This document shows positions 25,001-35,900 of a stretch of 64,000 nt of DNA, piece by piece. Both the position numbers and the translations under genes were made by a program. How positions within the stretch are numbered: the stretch's first letter is position 1; each line of letters opens with the position of its first letter. This stretch comes from Cylicocyclus nassatus (Eukaryota > Nematoda > Chromadorea > Rhabditida > Strongylidae), in contig CATQJL010000316.1 in the NCBI GenBank assembly GCA_958299035.1, forward strand, positions 3,808,674 to 3,872,673, read 5' to 3'. The notes under the pieces were generated by a model. The model ran no database searches. It saw only the letters and a list, made by a program, of their open reading frames with translations, and was not told where the DNA came from.

Positions 25001-27839
25001 AATCAATGCCTAAAGTGATTTCAGGAACATATCCAAAAAACCACTAGAAGAAAATGGATTCAGTTGAAAGCCACTTACCAGCCAATGAAATCAAAACTAT
25101 TACATTGGTAAGGTTCAAAAGAGTAACTTCTGCAAAAGCAGGTAAATGTGGAAGCATTTGTTATCCACGACGGCGCAGTATAAATTCATGAAGGAGCTCT
25201 TTTATTTACCTGTAGGAAGTATTTGTAAATCTCGTCTCTGTGTTCTTCGTACCATTTGGGCATCGGCAATCCGTTTTTGTCCTGAAAGAAGTAATAATCA
25301 TTTCTTTCATTGAACGTTTCAACGAAAACCATTTCGATCGTAAGAGTCAGAAACAAAGCTAGAAAGTTAGTAATGAAATTTTTCTGCGTGGATTTACTGC
25401 TCATTAACTAATCGAGAAAAGTAGGAAACGAAGAGAAATGAATAATTGCAAAGATTCTGAACTTCTTTCAATTTGGAATCAATCTGACTAAGTTTGCACA
25501 AAACCCTAAGAGATAGAAAAAAATCCGTATCGGTTTTTTCTTCATAACTTCAAGAAAAGACATTAGAGAGTGATTAATTGTTACTATACGCCCATATAAA
25601 GCTGAACGGGGACCACTGACTCACCTCACTAATCAGCGATTCTGCTAATTCGAAACTTTTGCCAGTGGGAAAAATTGTATTGTTCTTGTGCAAGCCAAGA
25701 CATTCAAAAACGAGTCCTTGGAATTCGGTATACTAAAAAAAATAGAGTGAATGACGTAGGTAACCTGAGTATTTTACCTGCTCATAATGTGGCTTGGGAG
25801 TCCGATTACATTTGGCCTGGATTCGTTCCGATATCTCATCACATATCAAGTCCCCGCTCAATAGCTGGAAAATAAATTTTGATTTGCTTGGGGCAGCTTG
25901 AAGGCCGTCGTTTTGAGTAAGTGAACTTTCTATTCCCATTCAAAGGCATGCGCTGAAGACGTGAGGCTGTACTTTCTCTTAACTTGCCCAATCCTTCAAA
26001 TGTTCCTCCAACTCACCCAGTCTTTTGACTCCTGACTGAATATGGGAGCAACTGGGAGGATGTCACTGCCATTATTGAACATGGCTTGAGCAACAAGTGA
26101 TGCGCTCATCAAGCAGCGATCATTCGCTTTGCTCCGAAAATATACCTGAAAAGTTAGTTTGAAAAGGTTGGTTTCATACAATGAAAAGGAAAAAGACTAA
26201 AATTCGTTATTGGTGGATTTCTGGCTTTTTTTCAACGATCAAGATCATGGAATACAATGTATAAAAGGTAGTTTAAATGGATGAAGAAAAGTGAACGTGG
26301 CAAAAATTAGATTCATGAAGCTCGTCGCTGACCGCCCGCGCGGCGCGAGTCCCTGAGCAATAGTTCCACTCCAACTCAATGAAGTGTGAAAACACGTCTT
26401 TCTTTTCCTATTACTTTTTTCTTCTTCTACTATGAGTTTACTACCTGTTCTGCGTGCAGAGGAGTTTGCAGGAAACCAGTGTCCACGTATCGTTGACGTA
26501 AAAATGTACCAAGTTCATAAGTATGTTCGATGCCTTTCTGAAAATTGCGGAAATTTTTTGGACATTCGCCAAAAACCACTTACAGGAGTGAGCCGGCCCA
26601 AGCCGTAAGGAAAATAGCTCCTGTACGATTCATTAGAGAGTCTGTCATAAGGCGCACGATCACCATGTCGAAATAACTGAAAATCATTACTATTCATATT
26701 CCGTTGAACAATGCTTTTAAACATTTCCATCCAGTTGAAAATTCATGAATTCTGATGGTTGCGAGCAAGGCAACAAGCGCTGGATAGTGTAGCGCAAATA
26801 TTGAAAGTCTCCGAAAGATTTTTCACAAATTTTTTCATCTCTTAAAATATGCTTTGTGATGAAAGTATTTCATCTATTTGATTATAGAAAATACGCTAGT
26901 GCACCAAGCCAAAAAAATTTCTTGGGTATGTTTGCATTACCATCTGCAGCTGTGCCATCAAGGTATATTCTACACGGCCAAAATTTACAATGATCTGCCG
27001 GTTATCAATCTCACCAAATTGGAATGTTACACTTCCAAATCAAACTCTGGTGCCAATTTACCATGCCGCAGGGTAGACGGCTCGGTTTCTCGGCAGCGGG
27101 AGTTAAACTTTCGATTGCCATCGCCATAGCCCGCCTCATACCACTATACCACTTCCCCACCACCTTCCCAAAAATGTATGTACAGTCGCTTCGTTTCATA
27201 TGATCATGTGTGCCATTGCACACACAGTCCACTTTGGCGTCCTCATCCTGGATTTGCAATCGCAAAAACGCAAGAGACTTACCGATTGTTATTGATTACA
27301 TCAATTTGAGGTGACTAGTAACTAAAAAGGAAAGAAAATGCTAAGAACACCTTGGAAACACTTACCTGAAGGCTTGTTTCTCCCACGAATCCAGGATGGG
27401 GACGCTAAAGGTGAACTGTGTGTGCAATGACACACATGATCATATGAAATGAAGCGACTGTAGGTGTTTTTCTAACACATGAAAGACTTCTTCATGACTT
27501 AAATTGTCTTTGTCTTCTATTTACGTCCTTTTCCTTTATCTCATGTGTTCGTCTAACTTGTCATTTCAAAAAAATTCATTACAACATCTCCTTGACACTA
27601 ACAACAGTGATTATGGCTTAGAAAGTAAAGCAATCAGAAATTTTCTGGAAGAATACAATTTTCTTAACGCATAGGCAGTATGAATGAAGAGTTTGGGATT
27701 CATTAAATTTAGTGAAAATTTTGTGGAGAAAAAAGAGAAAATTAAACGCACTCACCACTATAGCAGAGATCAGTTTATCAGTACTATCGGCGATGATGGG
27801 TGATCCAAACACAAGCAGAATATACAACGATAACATCAT
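19004..27839 (-). CDS. Histidine acid phosphatase, secreted/membrane-anchored (10 exons, 408 aa)
   Basis: A complete gene. Exons on the minus strand: 27756-27839, 26584-26676, 26445-26537, 26017-26145, 25778-25864, 25625-25732, 25210-25281, 20916-21080, 20725-20859 and 19004-19264 (stop at 19006-19004). Every junction is phase 0 with gt/ag borders. Residues 1-17 are a signal peptide (LSLYILLVFGS). RHGDRAP at 31-37 holds the family's nucleophilic His and phosphate-binding Arg residues. GLGRLTP, then YELGTFLRQRY and FRSKANDRCLMSA (second Arg, residue 100) follow in family order. PPFNSLIILELH and AFYRDH mark the C-terminal half, with paired Cys after them. The usual HD motif reads QD (278-279): the acidic residue is kept, His is replaced. 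The last 20 residues are hydrophobic, giving a C-terminal membrane anchor. Histidine acid phosphatases hydrolyse phosphomonoesters, here outside the cell or in the lysosome lumen. The W-x-P-V-x-V-H segment usually found after residue 133 was not found. It may be absent, or an exon in intron 4 was missed. Intron 7 is 4.1 kb and full of transposons. Confidence 0.93.
20019..20042. repeat. Perfect 24-bp palindrome in phosphatase intron 9
   Basis: A perfect palindrome with half-site GGCTTTGCCGGT. About 30 bp downstream is a related stretch, GTGCCGGCTATACCGG. Function unknown; it may be part of a small repeat. Confidence 0.9.
20425..20702. mobile_element. Short inverted-repeat element in phosphatase intron 9
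   Basis: The left end AATTGCCCGCGGCGTGCCTT and right end (inverse of AATTGCCCACACGTCGCTTT) match with several mismatches, and both continue into a TGAACRCCARCGC block. It ends 23 bp short of exon 9. No coding content. Confidence 0.55.
21160..21975. repeat. Head-to-head dimer of a dispersed repeat (phosphatase intron 7)
   Basis: Symmetric about 21590: GGGGGGTAATCGAGCATGCT and its inverse face each other. Each half contains TTATCGATTTT-type words and a TTTGGTCCGGATCG / CCGGACCAAA block. The right side ends with CAGACATACAGACAGACA microsatellite-like sequence and CAGCTTTATATATA. Single copies of the same repeat lie at 45745-46045 and, reversed, 50836-51135. The class is not known. Confidence 0.75.
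22012..22985. mobile_element. Mariner-like nonautonomous element, interrupted
   Basis: Similar to 55473-56171 along both halves: TTTAATCGGTAATAACTCT at the left, CAACGATCAAAAAGTGTG at the right, with internal CAACTTAGATTTACAGCAT. The terminal GTGTCCC bases are degraded. Interrupted by the TTAA-flanked element at 22181-22491, so it is older than that insertion. Lies in phosphatase intron 7. Confidence 0.65.
22181..22491. mobile_element. piggyBac-like MITE, 311 bp, TTAA duplication
   Basis: The ends CACATCGACAACC / GGTCGTCAATGTG lie directly inside TTAA on both sides (22177-22180, 22492-22495). Subterminal palindromes of the CTTGACACACCATATGTGTC type sit at 22409-22432 and 22454-22477. The TTAA duplication is diagnostic of piggyBac-type transposition in known elements; no transposase is here. 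Inserted into the mariner-like element 22012-22985. Confidence 0.85.
23235..24044. mobile_element. Mariner-like nonautonomous element (TTGGTTGATGCAAAAG family)
   Basis: The right end is TTACTTTTGCATCAACCCAA followed by TA; the left end TTAGATTGGTGCAAAAATAA is its degraded inverse. The body is collinear with 4545-6169 minus the nested insertion there. A CTTA/CTTCTT-rich microsatellite (23105-23190) lies just upstream. Confidence 0.75.
24420..24735. repeat. Dispersed repeat related to 40055-40235
   Basis: Shares GGGTTATAAAAATGTGCAA and AAAAATTTTTCGGAGTG with the segment near 40140-40220. Contains a hairpin with a perfect 10-bp stem, AGTGCGTGGC/GCCACGCACT, near 24650-24674. Terminal CAGTGG-like words are weakly hAT-like. 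Lies in phosphatase intron 7. Confidence 0.5.
27183..27460. mobile_element. Tc1-like MITE, 278 bp, in phosphatase intron 1
   Basis: The ends CAGTCGCTTCGTTTCATATG and its inverse (one mismatch) continue as an inverted match for about 75 bp per arm. TA flanks at 27181-27182 and 27461-27462. CAGT ends with a TA target are usual for Tc1-type elements. Non-coding. Confidence 0.88.
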
Positions 27840-30800
27840 GAAATCATCTTCATTGGTTCATCTGTGCCTAAACAAATTGACCATATTTAGAAAGACTATT
27901 CGTTATGGATACGAAGAAAATACTATGTTGGTTTTGCGGAAAAGGAGCGCAGAATGAGAGAGATTGATAGTAGCTAACCTGCAACGATAAGGAAGTGGAA
28001 ACAAATGGGTCAGCTAGAGATTCACTTACGCTCAAGTGAAATCAATTCGACTTCATAGGCCACATCATCTCAATCAAAGATGGGTAACATCGCTGATAAT
28101 ATTTTTTTAGTAACGACCTTAGGTTGAAGCGCAGTACTGATATATGAGAGTTTGAGAAAAAAATGTGAAAAATTTCAAAATGAGCCTCTTTATTGCAGTA
28201 GCATTCATTTGGAGCTGGTTACTACAGCAAATGCGTGCGTGAAAAAAATTAACAAGTAGAATTTTCAACGTATCAAATTTTCCAGTAAACGAAAAAATTC
28301 AATTCTTTGGCTGATGATTTTCTCATCATTTCATAAGCATCACGCTCCCAAATAATCAATTCTCGCATGTTTTTATTCCTTCCCGATCTATAAAAATCAA
28401 AAATTTCTTTGAAAAACTGGAAAAAGCTAGCCATTCTAATCTGCAATATGTTGTGCAAGTTCCCCCATAGAAAATCCTAAATTGTAGCAGTTTTTTCATT
28501 AGTAAAAAAACATGAAAAAATTAGGCGATAGATTTTTGCAGCATTTTATCAAGTTGCTGGAAAAAGAGTATTACGAAAGGCAATCGTGGAGGCTGGCAGA
28601 TTGTTGTTTGAGATGATGAGGAGCTAAGAACTTAGAAATTCCTGTGGCTTTAGCTTCTAATAACGCAAAAGAGCGACCGATCATACATCTTTCATACTTT
28701 TGTTTATAATTTTCTAAATTTTGATGACATGTGGCATGTTGTCTGCTCTGTTTCCAGGTTCGTATTACATGCTCCTACAGCTGCTTTTCAGCTCGACCGG
28801 TCAAATTCTAAGCACTTAACAGCGAATAAATCATTGTATCACTTAATTGTCACATTTTGCGAGAGAGACCAGTGATTTCGTGTAAGAAAATATTTTCACA
28901 TTTGATGAGTTCAATGAACGGCTTTTACATGACTAATGGGCAATTTGCAACGGCAAAACTCGAGCAGAGACCTTTCGCTAGTTCAGTTTCCATAAAACGT
29001 CTTCACTTAGCATAAATTTTATTTATTTATTTATTTAATACGCACAAGGCGCGCCCATACAACAGAAGAACGAAGCATCACACCAAACAACCAACAACAA
29101 AAAAAAACAAAAAAAACAAAAAGGCAAACTCCCCACTGAATCAGTTCAAGTCCAGTCCGCAAAATCTTTATGGGAATGGAAAGGGAGTGAGCTTGTTTAG
29201 ACATATATGAAGTCATCACAGGTATAGAGGTTCAATGGAGTCTGTCTCATGCCCCCTGCTCTTAGCAAAAAAAATGCTCTTACTCAACATAAGCAATTGT
29301 ATATGTTGGAAGCAGCTGAAGAGGTATTCGTATAACATTGAAGCTCTTCTAATTAGATAGCGAAGTCACGTATTTTCAAAGAAGAAGGGACAGAGCATTT
29401 GAATCAACCAATATATGTAAGTTCCAAAAATCCGGCGGTGTCCTGATCAATTATGTAAACTTTGCATTTAAATACATGTGATATCGTACCAATTATCGCT
29501 ATGCGAATTCAAATGCAAATTAGCGTTCTCGAAAAAAACAGAGTTTTTCGATCGTATAATTTTTTGCTCATTAGCTCCAAACTTGCAGCCACACCCCTAC
29601 CTGTTTTCTTCTTTCGGAATTGCAGTACAACAAATATTAGGTCGTAACATAAGTTTTGAGACACTTTTTTCATTTTCTTCCGAAAAACTCTAGAAACTTT
29701 GACAAAGTCTAATATTTGGTATAGTAGTGGACAAAGGAGTATCTGTTGGCATCATTTCCACTTTTACAGGTATGGGCTACAGTAAATTTAAAGTAAAAAT
29801 TCTCTATTCTTACTTTATGCTCTCAGATTTTTGTTGGAATCCTAGAGACATTAGTACCAACATGAGGAGTTTGGAAGTTTAGGCTATTTGATGTATATAT
29901 ATAATGAAAAGTTACAGCCCTCCACTTGATTAGGAGGTGAGAAAAAATCTTATTAAGAAGGTTTTTCCTTCGAGTGTAAGGAAACTTATGTTTTAACCTA
30001 ATACAATGCCAGCATTTAGTGCAGCGAGTAGTACTACCTTTGTAGATCGAGGTCAAAGAACTTTATCATCAATTAGGATGTTGCATAATGTTTTCATAAA
30101 CTGCGAATAAGAGCATATCTAACCTCAAAATTCAATTAATTTCATTCATTGCAAACATGAGGACATAAAAAGGGCCTATTGGTCAGACTGAGAGTTTCAA
30201 TGAAGGCATTTCATCGAAACGTCAAATAGCCTCACCGACATGCGTGTAAAAGTTTGGAGCTGCTTTAGAAAGTAAGAAACCGAGAAAAAGTCATTCTGTT
30301 GAGCACATTTTTATGCACCATGCATCGGCGAGTTTCTCATCATCCTATTTCAAAACAGCAAAACGTTTCCATGTAACGGACACTAACAGTTTTAAAAAAA
30401 TCTAATTAAGAGCAATTTCTATAAATTCTTTTGAAGCTCGCAGCTCTTATATATCGTTCAACGCTATTTCAAAAATATGGACATCAGCTTTGGCAGTCAA
30501 ATATATCTGACGAAATCTTCAAATTTCATTTTCGGTGATGCCATCATCTCGTTCTTCATAAGGAAAAAAAAGCAAAGACGCAGAAGTTGGGGTGGAGGGG
30601 GAGCAAAAATTTGTAAACTTTTCTGACTATAAGACAAATTTTAGAATCTCAATATGTTACAGTACAAAAATCGCAGCTAATATATGCAAAAACAAAATTA
30701 GCAAAGTTAGCAAAATTTCTGTGGATTTAAGGGAATACAATGAAATCTTCTAATAGCTAACCATGACAATGACATTTGGATTAATCGAGGAGAACTGCAG

Positions 30801-32942
30801 AATAAAAAATTGTAGAGATCAAACCTATATGATCCGAACTGTCTGATTGTTATCAGGGCTCGGCACAGACTGGATATCGTTTTGGAACGTTTGAACGAGA
30901 AGCAAAAGAGGTTTCGTTTTTGTGGCTGAAGAGAGAGAAAATTGGCGACGTTTTTTTGGTCGACGTTTCGTTTTTTTTTTTGAAGAATTTTTAGCATTAT
31001 GGTTGAGAGTAAAAGAGGACTTCGTAAAATTTATGAAAAGTCAAGGGGGACTTCGCTTGCATTTTCCAAAAGCCACCTCGTGCCGAGCGGTGATTGTTAT
31101 CCGTCTGACGAAAATGCATAAAATTCAAGAGGTGAGCCCGTCCAGCCTGCAAAGTCCAAAACAGCAAAATTCGAATTCTGGTACTATCAAGGCTGTATTC
31201 TGACAACTTGTGATTAATTTAGCAAGAGTGTCTTCGCACTTAAGGAATTCTCATTATTTTCGCGCAAATGCACAGCAGCAATTCTGACAACGTTATTGTG
31301 AAATTCTTCGACGTGATCTAAAAAACTGTACTTCTCTACAATGATTCATTTCAGTTACTCTTGAATGAGATGCTGGATGAAAGTTCTTGAATTAAAAAAC
31401 TTGGTGTAAGGGGGAAACTGCCTATATTTTTGCCTTTTCGAAGTGAAAGCCTTACACCGAAAATTGATAGAATAATTAGGAAAATATTCAATAGGTGTCA
31501 AATTGCTTTGCAGTGCACAAATAAGGCTCTAAAGAGAAGCTAGAAAATCTGGGAAGTATGATGAGTTTCAGGGTTTGCAAGAACAAAAACGCACAAGAAA
31601 ATCCGAAGTAAATCACAGCGGGAAAGATATTCTGAAGCGCTTCTCTTCAATTAACCTATTGTACTTTGATAGCTGATTTATAGTAAAAAGTTTGGCTCCA
31701 AGAAGAAAAAGTTCGAAGGCATTGTCTGCGACGAGATACACTGATTTTACAAGACGTCAATCAAACGACACCAGTTCCAAGAGTAGCTGATGAGAAACTG
31801 GCAAGGAAAACTGGATCTTATTCAGAGACGCTAAGAAAGTAGTGATTTATTCCAAGTGCAGTGATGGCCCCAATGTTAAGGAGAGCGGAAGTCTTTGCTA
31901 AACCAAAAAAGATGTTCTGGCTCTAAACGGTGTTGTCATAGGCAGAAAGTGCCATAACTGACGTCTTTTAAATACAATTTATGACGTGATGATATACAAT
32001 TGAATGTGAGCATTTGTTCAAGGCTACAGTAACAAAAACCTTAAGTTTTTGTTGTAACAATGTAATCACAAGACAATGGCTATTCATTCGTTGGAAAATT
32101 CTATTCAAGGTAGAACCAAGTAAGATTACTTGAACCTTCGCAAGCAACACTGAAGCAGCATGCTTTAATAGAGGTCAGCTAAAAGACGTCACACTAACAT
32201 AGTACTACTCGAATGTGGCTTAACTGGATTTTTTCGAGCATAGAAAAGCAAGAAAAAAAGGTAGTCCAAAAATGGCAAACTCCGCCCCTAACCCTCTCAC
32301 ATATCATTGCATACTACAAGCTCTGATAAGTTTAACCTTGAAATGTAAACTTTGTTTTTTTTTAGTAATATGCACTTACCATCTCGCATCTGCTTACCAT
32401 AGTGTGCTAGTAACGTTTCAAAATGATGCCCTGCAAAAGAGAGTAAAAAAGATTCCATCTCTTCATTTGAGTATATCTCTATGCAAACTCACAATAATCA
32501 CCACAGATCGATTCATTTGTATAAATCAATCAAGAATGAAAAGAGAGGAAGAGACGGGGGAGTAGAGTTTGTGGGAAACTAGTCACATCGTAAATTTATT
32601 TTGAGCAAAAAGAAAACGGATACGTCTTACACGCACAATTAAGCAATAGATACATATATATGTATTATACAATACAACGGTCCAGAAAAAAATTTTTTCT
32701 GTAGGAGGGGGAGGGTGAATACAGAGACTATTTTGGAATGAAAGCGCGTGGCTTTGGTCACGCCTTCCGGAAAATTTTTCGGATGCTCTTCAGATTTTTT
32801 GCGGATCCAAAAATTCTGCGCAATGTGTGCAGCTGCGCACACAGCTGCATCACACGAATTAAGATATGGATTGGCTATACTCAATTTTTCCAATGAAACT
32901 GTGCAGGCTTTCCATACAATTCCCCACGACAACCAGTAACCG
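27840..32942. other. Intergenic region between transporter and phosphatase
   Basis: AT-rich. Only short open frames were seen. The one at 28273-28458 (minus, 61 codons) looks the most protein-like but has no splice partners I can defend. A TTTA tetranucleotide run is near 29018-29038. The segment about 31975-32110 recurs at about 40987-41165 (TGATATACAATTGAATGTGA, CTACAGTAACAAAAACC). The promoter of the phosphatase gene should lie at the left of this region, upstream of 27839, but no element was identified. Confidence 0.45.
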
Positions 32943-35900
32943 TCAGTAGGTCAGATGACTTGATTTGGTATTACCTATGAGTTCGACCACAATCTCATGT
33001 ATTTCTCTACCTTTAGTCTCCGGTAGATAAAGATACAATACGAATAAGCTTACCGTAGACGGGGCAATGTATAAGATGAGAAACGCGTACGAACCCACTA
33101 CCGCATAGAGAGGAAGAATGGAAAAGGTGAGAATAACGACTATTATGGTATTCAGTGAGTAACAGGTAGACTGTACAATGCTTCGGTATTTCTGTGGAAC
33201 GAGTTCGGACGAAATGAACCAAGAAATCGGCCCGACGCCGCTGCTGAAACAGTGCTTGGAGTGTGATTCAAAGAAAAATTAAAGAAAAATCAGTTCGTTT
33301 TGAATCAAAGTCCTCACCCGTAGACGAAAGCGTAGGCGATTAGCAGCACTAAACATCCATACTTGAAGTAATCGAAGTGAGGACTGATTAGCGCACAAAC
33401 CACATAAAGAATAAGGATAATGTTGTCGGCAATTGTGAACGAGAGTAGAATAGTACGTCGTCCGAATCTAAAAAAAATCATGATGAGATTCTCGTGATAC
33501 TGTATTTATGCACATGTCAAGAATTCATATATCAGTGGAATCATGCGATTTCAGTGAGGCGGGCTTTCGAAGCAATAAGAAATTTTAAAAAATGAGGATA
33601 TTTTATGTTTTGATTTTTGGCGTACTAGGATTGAAGTCTTGGAAAATCTGAGTACCAGGGCTAACAAGGGAACGATACTCAATGTCCGTGGCCTTTCAAA
33701 ACGTGATTCATACCATTACACTCGTCTTCGAACGCTGATTCCGAATCTGTCTTCTGTTTCTGCTAATCGTTTCTCTGAAAGAAGTTATAGCGAATTTTGA
33801 GCCAAGTTTGGCCGCCCAAGGCAAATATGGTCATTGGAACGGCCTCTACTGCGGCCACGTTCTGGTCTAGTAAATAGTGCGATAGCCTCATAAGTTGATG
33901 CAGGTGTAGGTTCAAACCTTTTTGTGTTTTTACTTTTGCATTACCTCAATTAAGCTTGTTCGAGAAAATTTACTTGAGCTATGGTCATTGGATACAATTT
34001 AGCGCAAATGGTAACAATTTTTCCAAATTTTCACATTTTTTGAAGAGTAAGGGCGTTCACTTAGCTCGATGATGCGAAAGAAAGTTAATTGAGGCAATGC
34101 AAAACTGAAAAACACAAAAGGATTCGAACTTGCAACTACATCAACTCATAAGGCTATCGCACTAACCACTAGACCACAGTTCACTGCTAGCGTTGGCGCT
34201 TCGACCCTATTTCACTGGACATCCACAATCCGCGCGCATTATAACATTTTTGAAGCGATTAGCAGAAACAGAAATCAGATTCGGAACCAGTGTTCCAAGA
34301 CGACTGTTATGGTATACATATCATCTTAAAAGGCCACGGACACGAGTATCGTTTCCTTGTAAGCCACTGTACAAACGGCATAAAGAGAGAGAGAGATGAA
34401 TTCATTTATGAGTGTGATTTTCAACTTCAAACGCTTGCCCATTACCGTACCCTGTAAGCGAACCAATCAGCGTTTTGATTCAAGATAGTGATATTCACAT
34501 TCATGTATACGAATTCTATACATCCAAAGAATCCTGTCAATTTCAAAAATTGAAATTCATGTTTAGGGTCATGAATGAAAGCGGCTGCTACTGGCTTAGT
34601 CAAGGATTCTCATAGTCTAAAAACCACCCTAATTAGCCAGTAAGTCTTGTTGTTAGGTAACGAATGACATTATGCACATAGCAATGACAACCTCTCAATA
34701 CATGTGGATCCAACAATAGTACCAAGAACGTAGCCTAAAGTCATAGCTGTACTACTCCACGATGCCGCTGCTTGATCAAGACCGATTTGTTCGAGAAAAA
34801 ACGTTGATGACAGAAGCATCGACCAAAGCGCAACCGTGTTCTGAAAAGATTCAATTCAAAGTTCTGTAATTTGAAATTCGCTGCAACTTGTAGTGCAGAG
34901 ATGCTGAGAATGACAGCTTTTTGAAGGTACGGCTCTTTAAAAATCTCTTTGAAAGCTCTCCATGATGTTGATCGTTCTTCTTCTTCCTGCGATTCCTAAA
35001 CAATAGGGCTACATAATTGGTACAGTGAACTCAAAATCATTGAGATGAAAGAGTGTGCCTGAGCCAGCTGCCCAATGACACGAAATTTACCAGAATAATT
35101 TCTTTGAGCACCTTGTCCACATTGCAGTGCTGTCCATGATAGAATTGAACTGAGCGCTCTGCAGCTATTTTATCTGCACGAGATATCAAAAGAAATTTTG
35201 GAGTCTCAGGCAGAAAGAATAGAGCAACGAAGAAGAGGGCACCTAAATGGTGGTGTCAAGAAGCAATGGCGAATACCCTGCTGATTTTTGTGTCGTCTAG
35301 ATATTTTGTTCGAAAAGATTGAGATTCCTAGCAGCACCAACAAAACTCAGAAAAAAATTTCCAGTGTTCGTTATTTTTGTAAATGGCTTCTTGCTCAGAT
35401 TGAAAAGTATTAAAGAGCTACAACAAATCATGCAATTAAAAAATAGCAAACGATTTCCACAATTAAGTTTTTGCATATTGTAGGGTGCGGAAAAGGCACT
35501 GTCCCTCAGTTTACCTCCAAAAATCTCACGGTTGGAGAATATCTACGGTTTTTAGATTCCTACACGTAGGCAAGATTTTGTAGATCCGAATAAGATAAGC
35601 TTGATTTGGAACGGTTTCCTTCTCTTTATTTAAACGAGTGGTAACAGCGAGCAGCATCCTCGACAATGCGCCGCGTCGTTCATCCTCAATTTTGTTCCGT
35701 AAACTATACCACCAGGAGTGATTTGAACTTCAAATCAAGGTAGTATGTAGAGCATAATCTCCTTTTCAAAACTCGTACTTATTACGGATCAGTGACTTGA
35801 AATTTTGGCTAAACAAAGAAAATTGTATCCCAAGCAAATTCCAAAATTTCACAAAAAGATGCTAATCAGATCTGCTTTTGCTCAATGAATTGGATCCAAA

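Noticed and set aside
28273..28458. Minus-strand frame with RELIIWERDAYEMMRKSSAKE
   Set aside because: Looks protein-like but stands alone; no motif, no partner exons, no family recognised.
34110..34180. Possible tRNA gene on the minus strand
   Set aside because: A and B boxes are present but no 7-bp acceptor stem or convincing anticodon arm; a mirrored degraded copy exists 250 bp away, so it is a repeat module.
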